Position numbers and translations under genes: made by a program. Of a DNA stretch of 62,898 nucleotides, positions 36,724 through 46,082 are shown piece by piece (position 1 is the stretch's first letter; each line of letters opens with the position of its first letter). The notes under the pieces are model-generated. The model had not been told where the DNA came from, searched no databases, and saw only the letters and a list, made by a program, of their open reading frames with translations. Source of the DNA: JBJXHC01 sp046160825 (GTDB taxonomy: Bacteria; Bacteroidota; Ignavibacteria; UBA10030; UBA6906); the NCBI GenBank assembly GCA_046160825.1, contig JBJXHC010000028.1, positions 1-62,898 of the forward strand, given 5' to 3'.

Positions 36724-38504
36724 ATTTCCATCGATCATTATTCCTTTTCCTTTTGACATCGCTGCTGATGATCTCCACCGCCGATGCCACGTGGACGTGG
36801 AACTGGACGCGGAAAGTCGGCTTTGCCGGATTAAACGACCCGTTTTGCGTGAACCCGCTCAACCAGAACACGATCTTCTGCTCGGCAGGAAACAGCGTCA
36901 TTGTCGTGAGCCGCAACCGCGGGAAGACATGGTCGGCACATTCCATCGTTTCCGGTGGGAACCAAATCAAATCCATTGCCGTGAATGCTCGCGATACCAG
37001 CGTGATCCTTGTCGCACAGGAGGCGGATCCGGCTGATCGTATTATGAGGACGACGAACAACGGCAGCACATGGACGCAAACACTCTCCGGCGGGTTTTAT
37101 TATTTCGGTAACCCTCTCGCCTATGAACCGGCTCTCGATGATGAGAATGTGTACACCATGATTTCCACCGTGATCTATCGTAGTACTGATTTTGGTCTGA
37201 CGTGGGACAGTGTCTCGAGCTCGGCGGCCTTCGGATCTTTTAATGGTGGATGGGAGGATGCATTTATCCGGCCCGACAGCAGCAATATTCTGTTCGTGGC
37301 AGACAATGCGACAGGTATTTGGAAATCCTATAACCATGGCTCCACATGGAAGCGCGTCCATGTTGCAGGTGGAGAAATCCCCGCGATGGCGGTCAATAAA
37401 CAAAATCCTGCCATTGCCTATGCCACACGTTGGGGTGGCGGTGGTGGGTTCATCAAGACCACCAACTACGGAGAGACGTGGGTGGCAATTCCACAGTTTA
37501 CCGGATTACAAACGTGGGGGGTGGGAGTTTCAACCGAGAATCCTGAGTTCGTTGCATTTGGTACGTGGGGACCTTCCCCCGGATCAACAGGAGGAGTCTA
37601 TATCTCGCGGGACGCCGGTGGATCGTGGGAACGGACGTATAGTGGTTTTAACAGTTTCAACAACCATGCGGTATGTGTGCTTGATACGCTTTCGGTGTTC
37701 TCGCTTTGGGGTGATGGCATCTGGAAGCTGAAATTTCCGGGGAGGGTCAATGGCACGGTTTTTTATGATGAGAATGTGAACGGTATGCGTGATTCCGGTG
37801 AAGCGACCATGGCGAATTGGAAAGTCCATCTCGAAGGAGGGATCGAGGATTCAGTGCTTACGGACCCATTCGGCGCGTATGCCTTCGCCCCGCTTGCCGC
37901 GGATACATACTCTGTACGCATAGATACTCCGGTCACGTGGAATGTAACGTCCCCCGGCGGAGGAACACACACAGGTTTCATCGTTGCCGACGGGGAAGCA
38001 TATTACGGCAAGGACTTTGGCGTGACTGCTCCGGTTGCATACACATCACAAGTAGTTGGGGGCTGGAATATGCTGTCGTTGCCGTTGACAGTTCCTGATC
38101 GTTCACGTGTTACCGTCTTTCCTTCATCTTCCTCGTCGGCATTTTCCTTCAACTCGTCCGGCTATCATCCTGCCGAGCTTTTTCAGTATGGAGTTGGGTA
38201 CTGGCTCAAGTTCCCGACCGCACAAGAGGTTCTGGTGGCCGGTGGGGAGCGATTGATCGACACAGTACACGTTGTTGCCGGCTGGAATATGATCGGTTCC
38301 ATTTCCGCGTCGGTTGCCGTCGATAGCATTGAGCAGATCCCTTCCGGTATTGTCCTCTCGTCATTTTTCACATTTGAAAACGGGTTGTACTCCACTTCTC
38401 CTGTGATCGAGCCGCTAAGGGCATACTGGGTAAAATCAAGCGCACCGGGGAAGCTGATTCTCAAGACAAAATCTCAATCAATAAGCAGACCTCGATATCG
38501 GTAA
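36720..38504 (+). CDS. Secreted seven-bladed sialidase-like propeller protein ending in GWN-YWVK module
   Basis: The ATG at 36720 overlaps the stop of the cytochrome gene. The 594-residue product has a signal peptide (1-23, ending ADA) and seven BNR/Asp-box-type blades (about 25-340; SRNRGKTW, TTNNGSTW, STDFGLTW, SYNHGSTW, TTNYGETW, SRDAGGSW). Next is an SdrD B-like domain (about 340-440: NGTVFYDENVNGMRDSGE) and a GWN-YWVK module (about 440-582). There is no YPNPFNP tail; the protein ends SQSISRPRYR. This is the first in a run of genes that use the GWN-YWVK module as the last domain. No sialidase catalytic set (Arg triad, Tyr/Glu) is evident, so enzyme activity should not be assumed. Confidence 0.8.
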   Translation: MNFHRSLFLFLLTSLLMISTADATWTWNWTRKVGFAGLNDPFCVNPLNQNTIFCSAGNSVIVVSRNRGKTWSAHSIVSGGNQIKSIAVNARDTSVILVAQEADPADRIMRTTNNGSTWTQTLSGGFYYFGNPLAYEPALDDENVYTMISTVIYRSTDFGLTWDSVSSSAAFGSFNGGWEDAFIRPDSSNILFVADNATGIWKSYNHGSTWKRVHVAGGEIPAMAVNKQNPAIAYATRWGGGGGFIKTTNYGETWVAIPQFTGLQTWGVGVSTENPEFVAFGTWGPSPGSTGGVYISRDAGGSWERTYSGFNSFNNHAVCVLDTLSVFSLWGDGIWKLKFPGRVNGTVFYDENVNGMRDSGEATMANWKVHLEGGIEDSVLTDPFGAYAFAPLAADTYSVRIDTPVTWNVTSPGGGTHTGFIVADGEAYYGKDFGVTAPVAYTSQVVGGWNMLSLPLTVPDRSRVTVFPSSSSSAFSFNSSGYHPAELFQYGVGYWLKFPTAQEVLVAGGERLIDTVHVVAGWNMIGSISASVAVDSIEQIPSGIVLSSFFTFENGLYSTSPVIEPLRAYWVKSSAPGKLILKTKSQSISRPRYR

Positions 38505-38550
38505 GTTCGTCCTGAAATCTCCCCATTTGGCTCATTTGTGAGGGTACTCG

Positions 38551-38584
38551 TACTAAACCACAGGGTACTTAGCTGTGGTTAGTA
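38551..38584 (+). promoter_or_regulatory. Bulged hairpin upstream of the subtilase gene
   Basis: TACTAAACCACAG (38551-38563) pairs with CTGTGGTTAGTA (38573-38584) with one bulged A, around a 9-nt loop. A short T-run follows at 38593-38597. It may end transcription of the preceding gene or be an operator. The AT-rich stretch after it (38592-38625) is the likeliest promoter region for the downstream block, but I see no clear consensus boxes. Confidence 0.45.
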
Positions 38585-38674
38585 CTGGGGCATTTTTCGA
38601 TACTTTTCTTATATTGATTGTACCTAGACAAGTGTAAGTCATTATTGATCATGTTGTTGGGAGGTAGGCGATAC

Positions 38675-41600
38675 ATGAGAAAAATCATTCTCCCCCTTTG
38701 TATCATCGTTTCAAGCTTTCTCCCCGTTGTCGTCAGCGCCCAATCCATCGAACAACTCTCCACCCTTGAACAATTTGCAGTCGCAAAGAAATCAATTTGG
38801 TTGCAACAGCGCTCCGAAGCTGAGGCCACTGCGCGACTTCTCGGTCTTCCGATTCGCGAGGAAGGTGCCAATGGCTTTGTGATTGAACTTCAAAGAATTG
38901 AGAATGGTGTACCGTTATATTTCAAGACGCACAACATCACCGCCGCAGCTACAATCTCCACCAATCGTGCCTGGCCCGGAGGGAGCGGTGGGTTCTCGCT
39001 TACCGGCTCCACTGATACTCTCGGCGTTTGGGATGGAGGAAAGGTGCGGGATACACATCAGGAATTTGGCGGCAGAGTGATCCTCTCGGATGGCGCTGTA
39101 ACAAACAGTGCCCATGCCACACACGTCTCGGGTACAATGATTGCAAGTGGCGTGAATGCGAGTGCAAAGGGAATGTCATACCAAGGCCGGCTGCGATCGT
39201 ATGATTGGAATACTGATTTAAGTGAAATGGCTACTGCCGCCGCCGGGGGACTTCGTGTCTCCAACCATTCGTATGGCTTCATCACCGGATGGTATCACAA
39301 CGGCGTTCAATGGCAGTGGTATGGAGACACGGGCATAAGCACTGCCGAGGATTATCGTTTTGGATTCTATGATGATGACGCACGTGATGTTGATATCATT
39401 GCGGTGAATGCACCGTATTATCTCATAGCGAAATCAGCGGGTAATGACCGGCTTGATGGCCCTTCTTCTCAACCTGTTACCCATGGCCATTTCGGGTCGG
39501 GGAGTTTTACCGACACCCATGATTTGAATGGCGGTCCAAGTGGATATGATTGCATCGGAAATTATGGTGTGTCCAAGAATGTGCTGACCGTTGGCGCTGT
39601 GGGCGATATCCCCGCGGGCTACACAACTCCCGGTGGTGTCGCAATGTCTTCATTCAGTTCATGGGGACCGGTGGATGATGGACGCATCAAACCGGATATC
39701 GTTGCAAACGGCATAGGGTTGACTTCGTCTGTATCTTCTTCGAACTCTGCGTATTCATCCTATGATGGTACGTCGATGGCCACGCCGAATGCGTCCGGTT
39801 CTCTCGGACTGCTCCTGCAAATGCGGAAAATAATCGCAGGCAATGTTCCGATGCGGGCGTCAACGCTCAAGGGTCTTGTGATTCATACAGCAGATGAAGC
39901 AGGTGCCAACGTCGGACCCGACTATGCTTTTGGTTGGGGATTGATGAACACGCTCAAGGCTGCGCAGGTGATGCGTGCGGACTCCTTGGCCGGTATGAAT
40001 AAATACATCCGCGAGCTAACGCTCTCTCAGGGACAAACAATTGATGTTCTCGTGAATAGTGATGGATCCCAGCCGTTACGGGCAACGATCTGCTGGACGG
40101 ATCCAGCCGGAACGCCCCCATCGGTTTCGCTTGATCCAACGACGATCATGCTTGTTAACGACCTTGACCTGCGTATCATCTCCGGGACGACCTACAGTCC
40201 CTGGGTGTTGAATCCCGCGAGCCCGGCAACGGCGGCGACAACCGGGGATAACATACGCGATAACGTCGAACAGGTACACATAGCATCGCCTTCCAACGGA
40301 CAATACACTGTTCGCATTACACACAAGGGAACGCTGAGCGGCGGTTCTCAGGCTGTTTCGCTTATCATTTCCGGTGGAACATTCGGTTCATCAATTGCCG
40401 TCGTTTCGCCCAACGGAAGCGAGAGTTGGGCAGTCGGAAGTGCTCAACCCATTCAATGGAGTTCCTCCGGTGTCAGCGGAAACATCAAGATTGAACTGTC
40501 GCGCGATGGCGGAGCAACATTCACCGAGACTCTCTTCGCAAGCATCGTCAACGACGGAACTGAAAACTGGACGGTTACAAGTCCGGTCACAGCGACCGCA
40601 AGAATCAAAATTTCAAGCGTTACCACCCCCGCAGTGGCGGACACTTCCAATGCTAATTTTTCAATTGTTCAGCCTTCAATAACGGTTGTCACTCCAAACG
40701 GGGGACAGGTGTGGTCGATTGGCGTATCACAGACAATTCAGTGGTCGTCGAGCAACGTCACCGGCAATGTCAAGATAGATCTTTCGCGTGATGGTGGCGC
40801 AACTTTTCCAGAGGTATTGTTTGCGAGCACATCGAACGACGGATCGCAGAGTTGGACGACCGGTGGGCCCGTCTCCGCATCAGCTCGAATAAAAGTCTCA
40901 GCGGTAAGCTCTCCATCAGTCGCGGATACCAGTGATGCAAATTTCTCCATCGTCCAGCCCTCCATCACACTCATTCAACCGAATGGTGGTGAAGCGTGGG
41001 CGGCAGGGTCGCTGCAGACAATCCAATGGTCATCTGCAAACTTGACAGGAAATTTTGCTATCCAGCTTTCACGTGATGGCGGTGCTTCATTTCCAGAGGT
41101 ACTCTTTGCAAGTCTCGGGAATGATGGCTCCGAAAGCTGGACGGTAACCGGTCCGGCAAGTTCGAACGTCCGCTTACGCATTGCAAGCCTTTCCCTGCCC
41201 TCTGTAACAGATACCAGTAATGCAAACTTTTCAATAACGCAACCTTCGCTCACCGTGGTAGCGCCAAACGGTGGTGAAGTATGGGGAGTCGGAAACACAC
41301 ATGGCATCCAATGGACTTCGAGCCTGGTTACAGGAGACGTGAAGATCGAACTTTCACGGAATGGGGGAGCCAGCTATTCAACCCTGATAGCAAATACGGC
41401 AAACGACGGTTCCGAAGACTGGGAAGTTGACCTGCCGGTGACGGCGCAGGCGCGCATACGTGTGAGAAGTGTCGCTGATACGGCGATCCACGACGTGAGC
41501 AACGGAAATTTTACCATCTCCGATTCATACGCTCTGCTGGCTCAACTGATTCTGCGCGACAACGGAGGGGAGTTTGATACACTGACGTTCGGTACTTCCG

Positions 41601-42442
41601 TGGGGGCAACGGATGGAGTTGATCCGGCGTATGGTGAAGTGGAGCTTCCACCTATTCCACCGACCGGAGCCTTCGATACGCGATGGGACATTGCCACGAC
41701 AACGGGGATACGTCGCGATATCCGCGGATTACTGGGTGGGCCTGGTTCCGAAATTGTCTATTCCGGAAGAATGCAACCGGGTGGTGGTGGCTATCCCTTT
41801 GTGCTTCTTTGGAATTCCGGGAGTTTCCCCTCGGGAGGATTCTCTCTTAGGGATCAGTTCGGTGGAAGTTTTTTCAGCGTGGATATGAAAGATCAGGATT
41901 CTCTGGTGATAACAAATCCTGCCTTCACCACATTTGAGATTGTCTATAGCAACGTGACAACCGTGCAATCGGCGATGGTCAATGGTTGGAATATGCTTTC
42001 CGTTCCCGTCACGGTCTCAGATCGAAGGACATCAGAAGTTTTCCCCACATCAATTTCTTCGGCATTTTCCTTTTCCGCCGCCGCCGGTTATAGTGCCGAA
42101 GATACACTGCACTACGGCGCGGGATATTGGATCAAGTTCCCCAGCGCTCAGAATGTTTCGGTGACCGGCGTTGCTCGAGTAAGTGACACCATCAATGTTG
42201 CTGCCGGATGGAATCTCATCGGATCGATAAGCACTCCTGTACCAGTGGACAGTATTCTGGAAGTTCCTTCGGGCATCGTGGTTTCCGCGTATTTTGGGTT
42301 CGGTGCCCCGAGCTATACGGCGACCGATACGGTGCATTCCATGAAAGCCTATTGGGTAAAGACAAATCAATCGGGTCAATTGGTGATTCCTGTTGGGTCG
42401 ATGACTGTAGCGCGCAAGCCCATCATTCAGATCAAGGAGTAG
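38675..42442 (+). CDS. Secreted S8 subtilisin-like protease with four PNGGE domains, MPP and terminal GWN-YWVK module
   Basis: ATG 38675 is chosen for GGGAGG 10 nt upstream and the signal peptide that follows (1-22, ending SAQ). The 1255-residue product has an S8 domain with D120 (LGVWDGG), H147 (SAHATHVSGT), oxyanion N257 (SAGND) and S367 (DGTSMATP). A beta-sandwich follows (about 442-572: RATICWTDPAG, LVNDLDLRI). Four tandem PNGGE-type beta domains of about 95 residues come next (572-952; V.PNGG..W..G..Q.IQWSS, KIELSRDGGATF, ARIKVSS). Then an MPP domain (about 952-1095: GEVELPPIPPTGAFDTRW) and the GWN-YWVK module (about 1097-1240) end the protein, with the tail VARKPIIQIKE. There is no YPNPFNP tail. 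It should be an active extracellular serine protease that cuts surface or environmental proteins. Confidence 0.88.
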   Translation: MRKIILPLCIIVSSFLPVVVSAQSIEQLSTLEQFAVAKKSIWLQQRSEAEATARLLGLPIREEGANGFVIELQRIENGVPLYFKTHNITAAATISTNRAWPGGSGGFSLTGSTDTLGVWDGGKVRDTHQEFGGRVILSDGAVTNSAHATHVSGTMIASGVNASAKGMSYQGRLRSYDWNTDLSEMATAAAGGLRVSNHSYGFITGWYHNGVQWQWYGDTGISTAEDYRFGFYDDDARDVDIIAVNAPYYLIAKSAGNDRLDGPSSQPVTHGHFGSGSFTDTHDLNGGPSGYDCIGNYGVSKNVLTVGAVGDIPAGYTTPGGVAMSSFSSWGPVDDGRIKPDIVANGIGLTSSVSSSNSAYSSYDGTSMATPNASGSLGLLLQMRKIIAGNVPMRASTLKGLVIHTADEAGANVGPDYAFGWGLMNTLKAAQVMRADSLAGMNKYIRELTLSQGQTIDVLVNSDGSQPLRATICWTDPAGTPPSVSLDPTTIMLVNDLDLRIISGTTYSPWVLNPASPATAATTGDNIRDNVEQVHIASPSNGQYTVRITHKGTLSGGSQAVSLIISGGTFGSSIAVVSPNGSESWAVGSAQPIQWSSSGVSGNIKIELSRDGGATFTETLFASIVNDGTENWTVTSPVTATARIKISSVTTPAVADTSNANFSIVQPSITVVTPNGGQVWSIGVSQTIQWSSSNVTGNVKIDLSRDGGATFPEVLFASTSNDGSQSWTTGGPVSASARIKVSAVSSPSVADTSDANFSIVQPSITLIQPNGGEAWAAGSLQTIQWSSANLTGNFAIQLSRDGGASFPEVLFASLGNDGSESWTVTGPASSNVRLRIASLSLPSVTDTSNANFSITQPSLTVVAPNGGEVWGVGNTHGIQWTSSLVTGDVKIELSRNGGASYSTLIANTANDGSEDWEVDLPVTAQARIRVRSVADTAIHDVSNGNFTISDSYALLAQLILRDNGGEFDTLTFGTSVGATDGVDPAYGEVELPPIPPTGAFDTRWDIATTTGIRRDIRGLLGGPGSEIVYSGRMQPGGGGYPFVLLWNSGSFPSGGFSLRDQFGGSFFSVDMKDQDSLVITNPAFTTFEIVYSNVTTVQSAMVNGWNMLSVPVTVSDRRTSEVFPTSISSAFSFSAAAGYSAEDTLHYGAGYWIKFPSAQNVSVTGVARVSDTINVAAGWNLIGSISTPVPVDSILEVPSGIVVSAYFGFGAPSYTATDTVHSMKAYWVKTNQSGQLVIPVGSMTVARKPIIQIKE

Positions 42443-42451
42443 GAACAGCAT

Positions 42452-45400
42452 ATGACAAAGATTCGGTTCGCAGCACTCCCCCTGCTGCTTTTTCCCATGC
42501 TTATATCCGTCTTGCAGGCAAGGGCTCAGGGAGATGATGTGCGTTCCGAATTTTCCAGCAACACCGCGAACGCAAAGAAACGCTTTGACTGGTTTTATCA
42601 GAAGCGTGCTTTTCCTAATGACACGCTCGAACAAGGATACTTGCTTCGCGGTCTTCAAAAGATACAAGACTATGCAGCAGATCGGAGCGTCGAGTTGACG
42701 TGGCAAAACATCGGCCCGCAACCCGGCACGTATTTCAATTACGGGAATATCGGTGGCAGGATTCCGGCCCTGGCTGTCCATCCCACGGATCCTTCGATTG
42801 TCTATATCGGACCGGCCGATGGCGGCGTATGGAAGACCACCAATGGAGGAACCAACTGGCAGGCACAAACCGACTTTCTTGCCAGTCTCGCGAGCGGCTC
42901 ACTCGCCATCGACTCCAACTCTCCTGAAACGGTGTATTGGGCGACCGGCGAACCCTACTACTCGGGTGATGCGTACGGCGGTGCCGGTGTGTTCCAATCC
43001 ACCAATGGCGGCGCAACGTGGACATCCATTGGCTTGACCGGCGAGAAACGAATCCCGAAGATTGTGGTCGATCCGAACGACGGGAATAAACTGTTCGCTG
43101 CCACATGGGGTGGAATCTACAGAACGACGAACAAGGGTGGAACATGGACCAAGACCCTTAACCTCGGCTACGGATACGATATCGTCATTCATCCTACAAA
43201 TTCTTCGATCCTCTATTGCGGGGTCGGGGATAATTCCAGTAGTGCGGGTATCTACCACAGCACAGATAATGGTGTGAGCTGGACCAAGCTGACAAACGGA
43301 TTGCCTGCGTCGAGTTCGATCAACCGGTTGAAAATTGATATTGCCCGGTCATCTCCTTCGACTGTGTATGCACTCATGTCATCACGTTCGCCATTCGGAG
43401 GAATGCTTGGTATCTACAAATCGACTGATGGCGGTGCGACATGGACTGTGCTTTCCGCAGCACCGAGTAATCTCTTTGGCAATCAAGGATGGTACGACAT
43501 TGAGTTGGGTGTGAGTCCGACCGACGCCAACCTGGTCTTTGCGGGTGGAGTGAATATTTACAGGACTACTGACGGAGGTGCGGCGTGGTCGAATGTCTCC
43601 GGCAGCAACGTGCATGTTGATCAACATTCCATCGGTTTCGGTGCGGGCGTTGTGTATATCGGGAGCGATGGTGGTGTATGGAAATCCACCAACAATGGAA
43701 GCACGTGGACAAATCTTAATTCCTCGCTTGCCGTCACGCAATTCTACAGTGTCGGTACGGACAAACTGACGCCTGCGCGCATTTACGGAGGCACCCAGGA
43801 CAATGGAACACAGCGCACCACCGGGAGCCTCGGGTGGACCGGAGTACTCGGCGGTGACGGAGGAATGATTGTCGTTGATCATTCCAACTCCAATATCGTG
43901 TATGGTGAAACACAGAACGGAAATATCTATAAGTCCACGAATGGCGGGACGAGTTTCTCATTCATCTACGCTGCGAATGGGGCGTGGGTGACGCCGCTCC
44001 GTCTCGATCCCACGAACGCTTCCGTGGTGTTCACGGCAAATGCGCGTGTCATGCGTTCGACAAACGGCGGGTCGTCCTGGTCTGCCATCAGTGATTCATT
44101 GAACGGTGCCACGCAGATGCAATGGCTCACCATCCATCCCACTGATTCGGAAAAAATCTACGCCGCATCAAGCGACAAGGTGTTCACAACCTCCAATGGC
44201 GGTGTGGTGTGGACGAATATCAGCACTGGTTTGCCGTCTCGCTACATTGAACAGATTGTTCTTGACCCGAACATGCCCACAACAGTGTACCTCGCTCTCT
44301 CTGGGACAGGCACCGGCCACGTGTACAAGAGCACCAACGGAGGGTCGTCGTGGTCGAACATCAGTGGCGATCTTCCGGATGTCCCCGCGAACGCATTGTT
44401 GGTGCCCCCGGGTCTTTCCACGACACTCTACCTTGGGACGGATCTTGGTCTTTTTGTTTCCTCGAACGGCGGGAACACATGGGTCAAGGAAACAGGCCTT
44501 CCCAATGTTGCAGTGATCAACCTCGCTCTGACAAGTGATTCGTATCTGATTGCGGCGACACACGGTCGCAGTATGTTCAAGTCGTTGCTCGCGGCCCAAC
44601 CCTCCGTCACAGTTGTTGTCCCCAACGGCGGGGAAGAATGGTTGGCGGGGAGTTCCAGTACAGTCCAATGGAATTCAAGTAGTCTTTCCGGTAATGTCAA
44701 GATCGAACTTTCGCGCGACGGTGGTTCGACATTTTCGGAAGTGCTCTCTGCAAGCACATCAAATGATGGCGTACAGGAGTGGGTGGTTTCCGGTACGCCG
44801 ACAACGACGGCGAAGATCCGTGTGTCAAGCGTTTCCACGCCTACAGTTGCGGATACGAGCAACGCAAGTTTTGAAATCACCCAAGCGGCAATTGTGACAA
44901 CATCGCCCGCTCCGGCAAGCATCTGGATGGTTGGAGGGTCCGTTCCTGTTCAATGGAATTCGGCACACCTGACAGGGAATGTGAAGATTGAACTCTCGCG
45001 CGACGGTGGAATGACCTTCCCCGAAATACTCTTTGCCGGCACAGAGAATGACGGGGTGGAGACATGGACAGCGAGTGGTACGCAGACTTCCTTGGCGCGC
45101 ATCAGGATTTCGAGCATCACTCAACCCTCCGTTGTTGACACGACTCCGGGGACTTTCACGATCAGTACCGGCTTTGACTTTCTGACGTTTGTTGTTCTGG
45201 AAGATAACGGTCTTGCTCCCGATACACTCTGGCTCGGTACGGCTTCAGGTGCAACGGTCGGAATCGATGGCGTGTTCGGCGAGATGGAATTGCCGCCCCG
45301 GCCTCCCATGGGTGTGTTCGATATACGATGGAGTATTCCGGGAACCCAGGGTTCTTATCGGGATGTGCGCCCAACGATTTCTCCGGACCAATTGAGTGTG

Positions 45401-46069
45401 GTGTTTACCGCGTTGTTCCAGGAGGGATCGGAGGGATATCCATTCCGTATTCGATGGAACCCCGCCGCATTTCCTGATGGTCAGTTTATCATTCGTGATC
45501 AAGTGACCGGCGGATTACTCTTTAACGTTGATATGAAACTGACAGACTCCATCAGCATTACCAATCCGGCCATTGAGACGTTTGAAATCGTTCACAGCGA
45601 TTTCGATACGGTTGCCATTACGACTGTGAACGGATGGAACATGGTATCGCTACCGGTGACCGTGGCAAATCCACGCGCAGTGTCGGTCTTCCCGGACGCG
45701 GTTTCCAATGCGTTTACTTTTACCAACCAGGGGTATATCTCAAGAGATACCATTGAATATGGTGCCGGTTATTGGATGAAGTTCGAGTCGTGGGGAACGA
45801 GTATCATCGGAGGAGCGCGTACTCTCGATACCGTCAAGGTGAAGGCCGGTTGGAATATGATTGGTTCGATCTCATCGCCTGTTCCTGTGGACAGTATCAT
45901 CCAGATTCCCGCCGGAATTGTCCAGTCGCAATTCGTCGGGCAGGGCGGTCCGACAACCACGATCGAGCCTGGACGCAGCTATTGGGTGAAAGTATTGATG
46001 CCGGGGAAACTTGTACTGCGCGCCACCGATTTACCATCACCGAACACCTTACAGCCGCACAAGCAATAA
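42452..46069 (+). CDS. Secreted VPS10/GH74-like propeller protein with PNGGE, MPP and terminal GWN-YWVK modules
   Basis: ATG 42452 has AGGAA 6 nt upstream and begins 9 bp after the previous stop. The 1205-residue product has a signal peptide (1-26, ending RAQ) and a long blade-repeat region (about 75-715) with sortilin/GH74-like motifs: GGRIPALAVHPTDPSIVYIG, GGVWKTTNGGTNW, HVDQHSIGF and GTQDNGTQRT. GH74 members are xyloglucanases, but the catalytic Asp pair cannot be confirmed here and many similar bacterial proteins are uncharacterised. Two PNGGE-type domains (about 717-905), an MPP domain (about 906-1053: GEMELPPRPPMGVFDIRW) and the GWN-YWVK module (about 1053-1190) follow. The end is SPNTLQPHKQ, without YPNPFNP. 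Its C-terminal half has the same module order as the upstream protease. Confidence 0.83.
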   Translation: MTKIRFAALPLLLFPMLISVLQARAQGDDVRSEFSSNTANAKKRFDWFYQKRAFPNDTLEQGYLLRGLQKIQDYAADRSVELTWQNIGPQPGTYFNYGNIGGRIPALAVHPTDPSIVYIGPADGGVWKTTNGGTNWQAQTDFLASLASGSLAIDSNSPETVYWATGEPYYSGDAYGGAGVFQSTNGGATWTSIGLTGEKRIPKIVVDPNDGNKLFAATWGGIYRTTNKGGTWTKTLNLGYGYDIVIHPTNSSILYCGVGDNSSSAGIYHSTDNGVSWTKLTNGLPASSSINRLKIDIARSSPSTVYALMSSRSPFGGMLGIYKSTDGGATWTVLSAAPSNLFGNQGWYDIELGVSPTDANLVFAGGVNIYRTTDGGAAWSNVSGSNVHVDQHSIGFGAGVVYIGSDGGVWKSTNNGSTWTNLNSSLAVTQFYSVGTDKLTPARIYGGTQDNGTQRTTGSLGWTGVLGGDGGMIVVDHSNSNIVYGETQNGNIYKSTNGGTSFSFIYAANGAWVTPLRLDPTNASVVFTANARVMRSTNGGSSWSAISDSLNGATQMQWLTIHPTDSEKIYAASSDKVFTTSNGGVVWTNISTGLPSRYIEQIVLDPNMPTTVYLALSGTGTGHVYKSTNGGSSWSNISGDLPDVPANALLVPPGLSTTLYLGTDLGLFVSSNGGNTWVKETGLPNVAVINLALTSDSYLIAATHGRSMFKSLLAAQPSVTVVVPNGGEEWLAGSSSTVQWNSSSLSGNVKIELSRDGGSTFSEVLSASTSNDGVQEWVVSGTPTTTAKIRVSSVSTPTVADTSNASFEITQAAIVTTSPAPASIWMVGGSVPVQWNSAHLTGNVKIELSRDGGMTFPEILFAGTENDGVETWTASGTQTSLARIRISSITQPSVVDTTPGTFTISTGFDFLTFVVLEDNGLAPDTLWLGTASGATVGIDGVFGEMELPPRPPMGVFDIRWSIPGTQGSYRDVRPTISPDQLSVVFTALFQEGSEGYPFRIRWNPAAFPDGQFIIRDQVTGGLLFNVDMKLTDSISITNPAIETFEIVHSDFDTVAITTVNGWNMVSLPVTVANPRAVSVFPDAVSNAFTFTNQGYISRDTIEYGAGYWMKFESWGTSIIGGARTLDTVKVKAGWNMIGSISSPVPVDSIIQIPAGIVQSQFVGQGGPTTTIEPGRSYWVKVLMPGKLVLRATDLPSPNTLQPHKQ

Positions 46070-46082
46070 ACGGGAGGAAATT

